35,525 bases of DNA from Comamonadaceae bacterium (GTDB lineage: Bacteria; Pseudomonadota; Gammaproteobacteria; Burkholderiales; Burkholderiaceae_C). Below, in pieces: positions 24,263 to 31,145 of the stretch (positions are counted from its first letter, which is position 1; every line of letters begins with the position of its first letter). The stretch spans positions 1-35,525 of the forward strand of contig JAIXWZ010000083.1 in NCBI GenBank assembly GCA_027491035.1. Reading direction: 5' to 3'. The position numbers and the translations under genes are program-made. The notes below the pieces were generated by a model, which worked only from the letters and a program-made list of their open reading frames with translations, did not search any database and was not told where the DNA came from.

Positions 24263-24287
24263 CGAAGGCCGGCGCGGCTGCTGTTCT

Positions 24288-25217
24288 TCAGGCTGCAGCC
24301 GCCAGGCTTTCGAGCTGCTTGTCGCGCTGGCGCCGCAGCCAGGTGGCGCTGCGTCCGCCCAGCGGTCGCTGCAGCAAATCTTGCGCAAAATCGACCGCGG
24401 CCAACAGGCCCATCAGGTCGATGCCGGTGGACAGGCCACTGCGCTCGGCCATGAGCACCAGGTCTTCGGTGGCCGCGTTGCCCGCAGCTCCGGGCGCAAA
24501 CGGGCAGCCTCCGATGCCGCCCACGCTGGCGTCGAAGCGGCGCACGCCTTCTTCGACCGCCGCCCAGGCATTGGCCACCGCCATGCCGCGCGTGTCATGA
24601 AAATGCATGGCCAGCTGCTCGGCCGGGATGTGCTCAAGCAGCGCGCGGGTGCGCTCGCGCACCATGCCCGGCGATGCCGCGCCGATGGTGTCGGCAATCA
24701 CCACCTCCTGCGCGCCGCAGTCCAGCATGCGCCGCGCCAGCTCGACCACCCGCGCCTGCGGCGTCGCGCCTTCAAACGGGCAGTCAAAAGCCACGGCCAC
24801 ATAGGCGCGTGTGCGCATGCCCAGGCCAAGCGCCGCCCGCACGGTTTCTTCGCTCACGGTGGTGGCCTGATCGAGCCCCATGTTGATGTTCTTGCGGTTC
24901 ATGGTTTCGGTGGCCGACAGCACCACCGCGATCTCGCGGGCACCTGCCGCATGGGCGCGCTCCAGGCCCTTGAGGTTGGGCACCAGCACCGAGCTGCGCA
25001 GCTGCGGCTGACGCTCGAGCAGTTGCGCCGTGACCTCGGCGGCGTCGGCCATCTGGGGCACGGCCTTGGGCGAGACGAAGCTGGTGGCCTCGACGCTTTG
25101 CACGCCGGCTTGCACGAGCAGGTCGATCAGGCGCAGTTTATCGGCCGTGGCGATGGTCACGGGCTGGTTTTGCAGGCCGTCGCGCGGCGCGACGTCGGTG
25201 ATGATCAGGCGGTCCAT
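24288..25217 (-). CDS. Hydroxymethylglutaryl-CoA lyase family protein
   Basis: 309 residues with the HMG-CoA lyase landmarks: the start IITDVAPRDGLQNQ (metal-binding Asp and catalytic Arg), SFVSPKAVPQMADA, the HFHDTRGMAVAN histidine motif and the active-site Cys loop GGCPFAPGAAGNAATED. Such enzymes split 3-hydroxy-3-methylglutaryl-CoA or a close 3-hydroxyacyl-CoA into acetyl-CoA and a keto acid. It is 17 bases downstream of a class III CoA-transferase, a pair that could activate a free hydroxy-dicarboxylic acid and then cleave it. A leucine-degradation role is less likely, since no liu genes are near. Other aldol-type acyl-CoA substrates are possible. Confidence 0.92.
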   Translation of the reverse strand: MDRLIITDVAPRDGLQNQPVTIATADKLRLIDLLVQAGVQSVEATSFVSPKAVPQMADAAEVTAQLLERQPQLRSSVLVPNLKGLERAHAAGAREIAVVLSATETMNRKNINMGLDQATTVSEETVRAALGLGMRTRAYVAVAFDCPFEGATPQARVVELARRMLDCGAQEVVIADTIGAASPGMVRERTRALLEHIPAEQLAMHFHDTRGMAVANAWAAVEEGVRRFDASVGGIGGCPFAPGAAGNAATEDLVLMAERSGLSTGIDLMGLLAAVDFAQDLLQRPLGGRSATWLRRQRDKQLESLAAAA

Positions 25218-25234
25218 GGTGGTGCTTTCGGTGT

Positions 25235-26428
25235 TCAGGCAATCGCGCCTTGGGCGCGCAGGCTGGCCAGTTGCTCGGCACTGTAGCCCAAGCCCGAGAG
25301 CACCTGGTCGGTGTGTTCGGCCAGCGCCGGTGGGCGCACAAAGTGGTGCTGCGGGCTGTCTGAGAGCTTGACCGGATTGCCTGGCAGCGGCAGTGACTGG
25401 CCGTTGGACAGCTCGACTTCAACGACCATGTCTCGCGCGCGAACTTGGGCCTGGTTGAGCGCCTGGGCAAAGTTGTTGACCGGGCCACAGGGAATGCGCG
25501 CGGCCTCGAGCTGCTCGACCCAATAGGCGGTGGTTTGCGTGCGAAACTTTTCGCTGATCAGGGCCTCGATGCGCTCCTTGTGGGCATAGCGCACCGGCTG
25601 CTTGAGGTACTCTGGCTTGCGCAACTCTTCGATGCCGATGAAGTTGGCAAAACGCTCGAAAAAGGCGTCGCCGATGCAGGCCACGATGACATGCCCGTCG
25701 GCCGTCGGAAAGCTGTTGTAGGGCACGTGCACGAAGTGACCGTTGCCGATGCCCTCGGGCACGATGCCCGACATCAGGTACATGGTGGCCATGTAGTTGA
25801 GCATGGAAATCTGCGCGTCGAGCATCGAAATGTCGACATGCTGGCCGCGGCCCGTGCGCTCGCGCTGAGCCAGCGCCGCCAGCACCCCAATGGCGCCGAA
25901 CAGGCCGCCGCCGAGGTCACCGATGGGAATGCCGCTGCGTGTGGGGCCCGACTGCTGGGTGCCGGTGATCGACATGCCGCCGCCCATGGCCTGCACCACC
26001 TGGTCGAAGGCTGGGCGGTCGATGTCGGGGCCAGTCTCGCCAAAACCGGTGACCGAGCAGGTGATGATGCGCGGGTTGACGGCCGCCAGTGCCTCATGGT
26101 CGATGCCCAGCCGCTTGGGCACGCCGACGCTGAAGTTGTCAAACACCACATCGGCCTGGCGAACCAGGTCGAGAAACACCGCCCGCCCGGCCTCGCTCTT
26201 GAGGTCGATGCACACGCTTTGCTTGTTGCGGTTGAGCGTCAGGAAGTAGGCGCCCATGCCATCGCGCGAATGGTCGGGGTCTTTTTCCAGAAGACGTCGC
26301 GTGCCTTCGCCGGTGCCTGGGGGTTCGACCTTGATGGTGCGCGCGCCCATATCGGTCAGCAGCATGGTGCCATAGGGCCCCGACAGCATGTGCGTGAGGT
26401 CCAGAACGGTGATGTGTTCCAGGGCCAT
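25235..26428 (-). CDS. Class III (CaiB/BaiF-type) CoA-transferase
   Basis: 397 residues from the ATG at 26426-26428, with AAGGAGA upstream; longer readings enter the intergenic gap. The N terminus ITVLDLTHMLSGPYGTMLL and KVEPPGTGEGTR, the SVTGFGETGPDIDRPAFDQV block and the catalytic Asp in IPIGDLGGGLFGAIG identify the family. It moves CoA from a donor such as succinyl-CoA to a free acid via an aspartyl-CoA anhydride. With the HMG-CoA-lyase-type gene behind it, a succinyl-CoA:hydroxymethylglutarate (or related hydroxy acid) CoA-transferase role is plausible, as in the human enzyme SUGCT of the same family. The true acid is unproven. Confidence 0.93.
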   Translation of the reverse strand: MALEHITVLDLTHMLSGPYGTMLLTDMGARTIKVEPPGTGEGTRRLLEKDPDHSRDGMGAYFLTLNRNKQSVCIDLKSEAGRAVFLDLVRQADVVFDNFSVGVPKRLGIDHEALAAVNPRIITCSVTGFGETGPDIDRPAFDQVVQAMGGGMSITGTQQSGPTRSGIPIGDLGGGLFGAIGVLAALAQRERTGRGQHVDISMLDAQISMLNYMATMYLMSGIVPEGIGNGHFVHVPYNSFPTADGHVIVACIGDAFFERFANFIGIEELRKPEYLKQPVRYAHKERIEALISEKFRTQTTAYWVEQLEAARIPCGPVNNFAQALNQAQVRARDMVVEVELSNGQSLPLPGNPVKLSDSPQHHFVRPPALAEHTDQVLSGLGYSAEQLASLRAQGAIA

Positions 26429-26454
26429 GGGTGAAAGTCTCCTTGTGGGTGGGG

Positions 26455-26475
26455 CGGCCTTCGGGCCGTTTTTTT
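26455..26475 (+). terminator. Rho-independent-type hairpin with UUCG tetraloop, reading plus
   Basis: CGGCC (26455-26459), loop TTCG, GGCCG (26464-26468), followed by seven T residues (26469-26475). On the plus strand this is a textbook terminator, though no plus-strand gene ends here. Read on the minus strand it lies in the leader of the CoA-transferase gene and lacks a U tract. It may stop antisense transcripts. Confidence 0.45.
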
Positions 26476-26550
26476 GAATCGCTGGGGCCACTGGGGCCTT
26501 TATCGCATTTAAAGCCGGGCGATTGTCTGCTGGCCCGTGATTTCTTGCAT

Positions 26551-27624
26551 TCAAGCGGGCAAAGGCGGCTCGACCGCAGGGCAGTCGATCGATTCGAAGC
26601 CCAGCAACTCGATTCTGGGGCTGAGGTAGCCTTCTCGCAGCGGCTCGGTGCGGCACAGGTCGGTGGAGAGGTATTTTTTGTTGTCGTCGCAAAGCACGGT
26701 GCACACCACGGCCTTGGGGCCCAGCGTCTGCTGCACCTTGAGCGCGCCGAGCAGGTTGGCGCCCGATGACACACCCACGCCCAGGCCCAACTCCCGAGCC
26801 AGGCGCTGCGCCAGCACGATGGCGTCGCCGTCGTGCACCGCCACCACGGGCGCGAGCTGATCGAGCCGGCACAGCGCGGGAATGAACTCGTCAGAAATGC
26901 CCTGAATGCGGTGCTTGCCCACCTTGTGCCCGGTCGACAGCGTCGGTGACTCGGCCGGCTCGAGCGGATGCACCCGCGCTTGCGGGCACACGCGCCCAAA
27001 GTGGCGCGAAACGCCGAGCACCGTGCCGCCTGTTCCCACGCCAGCGATGAAGGCGTCGGGCTGCAGGCCGCGTGTGCGCAACTGCGCCATCAGCTCGACC
27101 GCGGTGCCTCGTTCATGGGCCAGGGCATTGGCTTCGTTGTCAAACTGCGAGGGCAAAAAACAGTGGCCGTGCGTGTGGGCGAGCTCGCGCGTGCGGGCGA
27201 TGCTGCCCAGAAAGCCGCCCTGCTCGTGGCTGATCAACTCGACCTGCGCGCCGTAGAGCTGCATCAGCGCAATGCGCTCCGGGCTCATCCAGTCGGGCAT
27301 GAAGATTTTCACCGGATGGCCCAGGGCGGTGGCCATCGCAGTCAGGGCAATGCCGGCATTGCCGCTGGTGGCCTCGGCCACCAAGGCGCCCGCGGGCAAC
27401 TGCCCCGTCTGCAGCGCATGCGACAGCACCTGCAAGGCCATGCGGTCCTTGATGCTGCCGGTCAGGTTGAAGGTTTCGGCTTTGGCGTAGACGGTGCGCA
27501 CCTGGCTGTCCAAGCGCAGGGTGATGGCCAGCAGGGGGGTGCGCCCGACCAGGCGGGCCAGCTGCTGCAGCCGCTCAGTCCTCGGATCGGCGGGTGTCGC
27601 GGGCACAATCAGACCAAGGTCCAT
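26551..27624 (-). CDS. Cysteine synthase family PLP-dependent enzyme
   Basis: 357 residues, longer than typical CysK (about 310-320). The PLP lysine is K59 in NLTGSIKDRMA, the substrate loop is ATSGNAGIAL, the phosphate-binding loop is GVGTGGTVLGVSR and SSGAN near residue 290 contacts the pyridine nitrogen. The fold-type II catalytic machinery is intact, so it should do a beta-replacement or beta-elimination on a serine- or cysteine-like substrate. The C-terminal 40 residues (after KKYLSTDL) are an extension. The start overlaps the YrdC-like gene by 16 bases, which ties it to the amidase operon. Catabolic use as an ammonia-lyase-like enzyme is as likely as cysteine synthesis here. Confidence 0.88.
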   Translation of the reverse strand: MDLGLIVPATPADPRTERLQQLARLVGRTPLLAITLRLDSQVRTVYAKAETFNLTGSIKDRMALQVLSHALQTGQLPAGALVAEATSGNAGIALTAMATALGHPVKIFMPDWMSPERIALMQLYGAQVELISHEQGGFLGSIARTRELAHTHGHCFLPSQFDNEANALAHERGTAVELMAQLRTRGLQPDAFIAGVGTGGTVLGVSRHFGRVCPQARVHPLEPAESPTLSTGHKVGKHRIQGISDEFIPALCRLDQLAPVVAVHDGDAIVLAQRLARELGLGVGVSSGANLLGALKVQQTLGPKAVVCTVLCDDNKKYLSTDLCRTEPLREGYLSPRIELLGFESIDCPAVEPPLPA

Positions 27625-28340
27625 GATCCGCTGGTGGGCCGTGCCGGTAGCGCCACGCCGAACTGGCGCTCGATGATCTGCGCCTGTTGCTCGAACAGCC
27701 CGCCCCAGCGCAGGACGCGCCAGGAGGGCAGCTCAATGATGGTGCTGCCCATTTGCCAATCGTTGATGTAGCGCGAGGTGCCGTAATCCATGGTCAGGTC
27801 GCAGCCTTCGCGCAGGCTCTCCTGAACATCTTCAAAGCGGAACTTGCTGCCCGAGCCCGAGATGTTGGCCGATGAGCCCATCAGCGGCACGGCCGCATCC
27901 AGGCTCAGCCGCGCCAGCTCGTTGTGCAGGGGGCCGGCGTTCATCAGCAGATCCATGGTGCCGACCTTGGTCGAGCGGTTGATCGCGCCGAACTGGACCG
28001 TGCGCAGCCATGGGTGGTCGGCCCGGTAGGGCGCGATCACCGATAGGGGCAGGTTGTGGTCGATCGTCAGGCAGCGCACCAGGTCGCGGTCACGCGGCTC
28101 GACTTGCAGCACCTCCTGAAAAATATCCCAGTTGCCAATCACGCCATTGGGCTTGGTTTGCGGCCGTTTCTTGAGCGCATAAATGCGCTCAACCGCCATC
28201 GCGGTGTGGGCAAAGATAGCATAGGACACGCTCAGCGGCAGCAGCGTTACGCCGCCGCTGGCCATGGTGCGAAAGGCGTGGCGGGCATCTGCGATTTGCA
28301 CCGCCTCGGGCGGCTCTGCGCCGCGGGCAATCAGTTCCAT
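27609..28340 (-). CDS. Atypical YrdC/Sua5-domain protein
   Basis: 243 residues. The YrdC pattern is present: an early FRTMASGGVTLLPLSVSYA segment, then VERIYALKKRPQTKPNG with the conserved K-x-R-P and late LMGSSANISG (the SSAN motif that binds the nucleotide). However, the usual P-T-D-T-V-Y-G-L is replaced by PLSVSYAIF, so the threonylcarbamoyl-adenylate pocket is altered. It overlaps the amidase upstream by 10 bases and the PLP enzyme downstream by 16, in a catabolic operon rather than with tRNA genes. It may have been recruited to handle a carbamoyl or carbonyl group from the substrate. A house-keeping TsaC role is unlikely but not excluded. Confidence 0.78.
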   Translation of the reverse strand: MELIARGAEPPEAVQIADARHAFRTMASGGVTLLPLSVSYAIFAHTAMAVERIYALKKRPQTKPNGVIGNWDIFQEVLQVEPRDRDLVRCLTIDHNLPLSVIAPYRADHPWLRTVQFGAINRSTKVGTMDLLMNAGPLHNELARLSLDAAVPLMGSSANISGSGSKFRFEDVQESLREGCDLTMDYGTSRYINDWQMGSTIIELPSWRVLRWGGLFEQQAQIIERQFGVALPARPTSGSWTLV

Positions 28341-29644
28341 GGGTGTCTTTCTTCAGGCAAGGCTGCCTCAATGGTGCGGGCCACTTCAATGAGCCGGTGG
28401 TCCTCGTAGCGGCGGTGTATGAGTTGCAGGCCCATGGGCAGGCCTTCTGGGCTCCACAGCAGCGGCAGGCTGATGCAGGGCACCTGTAGCGCCGTCCACA
28501 GGCGGTTGAAGGTGGCCATGCCCTGGCTGTGCAGGCCCAAGGGCGCTGGGCCTGGGGCGCTGAGCGAAATCACGGCATCGGCATCGTCCATGGCCGCTTC
28601 AAAGGCGATGCGGGCCTGCGCGATGCGATCGAGCGCCAAGCGCATACCCGCCGGGGTCAACTGCAGATGATTGGCCAGCTTGGCCTTGAAGTCCGCGTGC
28701 AGCAGATCGGGGGCGGTGAGCATCTCCGGCAAAAAGGCGCTGCGCCCGCCATCTTGCATGACCTCGTCTTGCCAGGTGTTGATGGCGGCCAGCTCCTGCG
28801 GCCAAGGCATCTCGCGCAATTGCACACCGGCGCTGCGCAGCCGCTCGAGCAGGGCGTCAAAGGCCGCTTGCGCCGGCGTTTCGGCCTGGTCCCACAGGGG
28901 GGTGCGGCAGACCATCAGCTTGAGCTGGGGCCAAGGCGGCACCGGGGGCAGGCTGGGTTCAATGAGGCCATAGGCGTCAAGCAACAGCGCCAGATCGTCC
29001 ACGCTGCGGGCAAACAGGCCTAGGGTGTCGAGGTGGGCGGCAAAGCTCTTGATGCCATCAAAGGGGATGCGGCCCCAGGTGGGCTTCATGCCGACCGCGC
29101 CACAAAACGCGGCGGGGCGTATGGTGGAGCCACCCGTTTGTGTGCCGAGTGCCAGCGGCACCATGCCGTCGGCCACTGCCGCCCCCGAGCCCGAAGAAGA
29201 GCCGCCCGGCGTGCGCTGCAGGTCCCAGGGGTTGCGCGTCGGCGGGAACTGCCCGCCGCAGGCAAATTCGAGGGTCTGGAGCTTGCCCATCAGGACGGCG
29301 CCTTTGGCGCGCAGTACGGCCATGCAATGCGCGTCTTCGTTGGGCTGGTGCTGGGCGTAGATGGGCGAGTTAAAGCGCGTGGGCTGGTCCAGGCTGCGAA
29401 TCACGTCCTTGAGTCCGACCGGTATGCCGTGCAGGGCGCTGCGGCGCGGCTGCGCGTCGCAGGCTTCGGCCTGGGCCAGGCAGGCTTGCCGGTCGAGGTG
29501 CGCCCAGGCCTGAACTTGGGGCTCACGCGCCTGAATGCGCTCGAGGCAGGCGCGCACATATTGTTCGCTGCTCAGGCGCCCTTGCTGCATCAGGGCACTG
29601 GCTTGGCTGGCTGTGAGTTGCCACAGTGGGGAAAGAGAACCCAT
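28331..29644 (-). CDS. Amidase (amidase signature family)
   Basis: 437 residues. The Ser-cisSer-Lys triad is visible: K79 in GIPVGLKDVI, the cis-serine around S149 in TPGGSSSGSGAAVA and the nucleophile S173 in TGGSTIRPA. The length fits the family (about 430-500). Family members hydrolyse amides, half-amides or related C-N bonds in the cytoplasm. It is the first gene of the leftward arm of the divergent promoter at 29645-29755 and overlaps the YrdC-like gene by 10 bases. The ATG at 29642-29644 is taken as start; the Shine-Dalgarno sequence is weak. The substrate is probably a pathway amide that the deacetylase-like fusion produces or uses. Confidence 0.92.
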   Translation of the reverse strand: MGSLSPLWQLTASQASALMQQGRLSSEQYVRACLERIQAREPQVQAWAHLDRQACLAQAEACDAQPRRSALHGIPVGLKDVIRSLDQPTRFNSPIYAQHQPNEDAHCMAVLRAKGAVLMGKLQTLEFACGGQFPPTRNPWDLQRTPGGSSSGSGAAVADGMVPLALGTQTGGSTIRPAAFCGAVGMKPTWGRIPFDGIKSFAAHLDTLGLFARSVDDLALLLDAYGLIEPSLPPVPPWPQLKLMVCRTPLWDQAETPAQAAFDALLERLRSAGVQLREMPWPQELAAINTWQDEVMQDGGRSAFLPEMLTAPDLLHADFKAKLANHLQLTPAGMRLALDRIAQARIAFEAAMDDADAVISLSAPGPAPLGLHSQGMATFNRLWTALQVPCISLPLLWSPEGLPMGLQLIHRRYEDHRLIEVARTIEAALPEERHPWN

Positions 29645-29650
29645 TTGATC

Positions 29651-29679
29651 TTGAGTGGCTCAAAAATTGTATGCATAAT
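29651..29679 (+). promoter_or_regulatory. Divergent promoter with operator-like box between amidase and MmgE/PrpD genes
   Basis: On the plus strand TTGAGT (29651-29656) and CATAAT (29674-29679) are 17 bases apart, a good sigma-70 pair. On the minus strand TACAAT (29666-29671) is a good -10 for the amidase, without a strong -35. Both -10 boxes are overlapped by TTGTATGCA (29667-29675), part of AATTGTATGCATAAT. The reverse complement of that 9-mer recurs at 29743-29751. One repressor at this site could silence both arms; the GntR protein at 35362 is the candidate. Confidence 0.55.
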
Positions 29680-29719
29680 AGCCGCTAATTTGAGCTTATC
29701 CAAGAGAGGATTTGCACCA

Positions 29720-29740
29720 ATGGTCCAATTGCATGAGTGA
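29720..29740 (+). other. Possible 6-residue leader ORF overlapping the MmgE/PrpD start
   Basis: ATG at 29720 has a good AGAGGA site 9 bases upstream and encodes MVQLHE, then stops at 29738-29740. The stop lies just beyond the ATG (29733) of the MmgE/PrpD gene, which itself has no clear Shine-Dalgarno site. Translation of the leader could deliver ribosomes to that ATG. It could also be coincidence. Confidence 0.25.
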
Positions 29741-31124
29741 ATTGCATACAAATCCGGCTCCCTTGACGCAAGCCTATGCCGAGTTCATTGTCGGCTCGCA
29801 CGACTTGTCGCCACGTGCCATCGAGGTGACCGTTCTGGGTTTTACCGATGCCCTGGGCGTGACCTTGGCGGGAGCGCACGAGCCGGCTGTGCTCGCGCTG
29901 GCGCGCTGGGTGCAGGAGCAAGGCGGGCCGCAAGCGGCTCGGGTGGTGGGCCAGACATGGCGTGTGCCACCGGCGGTGGCCGCCATGCTCAATGCCACGG
30001 CGGCCCATGCGCTCGATTACGACGACTTTGCTTTTTCCAACCACCCCAGCGCGGTGCTGGTGCCAGCCATCTTGGCGGCAGCCGACACGGCGCAGGCCGA
30101 CGGCGCGGCCCTGATGCGCGCCTACGCGGTGGGCTACGAGGTCTGGTCAGACGCCTTTTTGCGCGAGAAAGACCTGTACTACGACCAGGGCTGGCACCCC
30201 ACGGCGGTGCTTGGCACCCTGGGCGCCACAGCGGCGGCCTGTGTGATCTGGCGCATGAGCGCCGAGCAGACCCGTCACGCCTTGGCGCTGGCCGCCTCGA
30301 GCGCCGGCGGCGTGTTCGAGAACTTCGGCACCATGGCCAAGCCCTTTCATGGCGGGCGGGCCGCCTGGGTGGGGCTGCAAGCTGCTGGCATGGCGCGCTG
30401 CGGTTTGCAAGCGTCGGCCACCGCCATTGAGGGCCGTCATGGCTTGCTGCGCGCGTTTTCTCCGAATGGCCGGGTCGACTTGCAAAGCCCTGCGCCGGTG
30501 GCGGGGCAGTGGCGCTTGGCCCAGCTGGGCCTGAACATCAAGAAGTACCCGGTGGTGGGTTCGGCCCAGCGGGGCATTGACGCCAGCCTGGGCTTGCGGC
30601 GTGAGCATGCGCCCGATATGGCTCGCATCGTGCGCATCGACGCGCACATCAGCCAGCGCCACGCCGCCGTCATGCCGCACCACCGGCCAACCGATGCCTT
30701 GCAAGCCAAGTTCAGTCTTGAATTCGCCATCGCCAGCGCCTTGGTGCATGGCGCGGTGGGACTGGCTCAGCTGCGCGACGAAGTGGTGCGCGATCCGCTC
30801 ATCGTGCGGCTGATGTCTCTGGTGCAGATCCACACCACGGAAGAATTCGAGCCGGGCTGGCGCGATGCCGCGCCCTTTGACCAGATTTTTGTGCACCTCG
30901 ACGACGGGCGCACTCTGGCCTCGCCCAAGGTGCGCCGCGCCACGGGCCATGCCGACACGCCACTGCCTGCCGAGCAAATGCATGAAAAATTCATGGGCTG
31001 CGCCCAAGCGGCCGGAGTGGCCAAGCCCGCAGCTCAGGCCTTGTTCGAGCAGGTGCAGCGGCTGCCTGAGCTCAAAGATGCCCGCGACTTGTGCCTGCCT
31101 GAGTTTGGCGCGGCCACGGCTTGA
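29733..31124 (+). CDS. MmgE/PrpD family protein
   Basis: 463 residues from the ATG at 29733; a TTG seven codons earlier is possible but lies one base behind AGAGGA. Family landmarks are GFTDALGVTLAGA, the NATAAHALDYDDF stretch, YAVGYEVWSDAF and GWHPTAVLGTLGATAAA, then SSAGGVFENFGTMAKPFHGGRAAWVG. The family includes 2-methylcitrate dehydratase PrpD, cis-aconitate decarboxylase and iminodisuccinate epimerase, all acting on polycarboxylic acids without iron. No prpB or prpC is adjacent, so propionate catabolism is unlikely. It starts the rightward operon and stops 21 bases before the deacetylase-like fusion. A dehydratase, isomerase or decarboxylase step on the pathway acid is inferred. Confidence 0.9.
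   Translation: MSELHTNPAPLTQAYAEFIVGSHDLSPRAIEVTVLGFTDALGVTLAGAHEPAVLALARWVQEQGGPQAARVVGQTWRVPPAVAAMLNATAAHALDYDDFAFSNHPSAVLVPAILAAADTAQADGAALMRAYAVGYEVWSDAFLREKDLYYDQGWHPTAVLGTLGATAAACVIWRMSAEQTRHALALAASSAGGVFENFGTMAKPFHGGRAAWVGLQAAGMARCGLQASATAIEGRHGLLRAFSPNGRVDLQSPAPVAGQWRLAQLGLNIKKYPVVGSAQRGIDASLGLRREHAPDMARIVRIDAHISQRHAAVMPHHRPTDALQAKFSLEFAIASALVHGAVGLAQLRDEVVRDPLIVRLMSLVQIHTTEEFEPGWRDAAPFDQIFVHLDDGRTLASPKVRRATGHADTPLPAEQMHEKFMGCAQAAGVAKPAAQALFEQVQRLPELKDARDLCLPEFGAATA
29743..29751 (+). promoter_or_regulatory. Second TGCATACAA box, candidate operator
   Basis: TGCATACAA at 29743-29751 is the exact reverse complement of the box at 29667-29675, 76 bases away, so the pair could allow looping. 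It lies just inside the MmgE/PrpD reading frame. A further ATTGCAT at 29728-29734 repeats the left part of this site (29741-29747) with a 13-base period. Confidence 0.4.
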
Positions 31125-31145
31125 TGCGGATTGAAGCGACTGACC

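Noticed and set aside
22725-25286. Plus-strand open frame of 853 codons opposite mnmC, yggX and the HMG-CoA-lyase-type gene
   Set aside because: It runs across three real genes and an intergenic gap without a ribosome site or domain; a codon-bias artefact.
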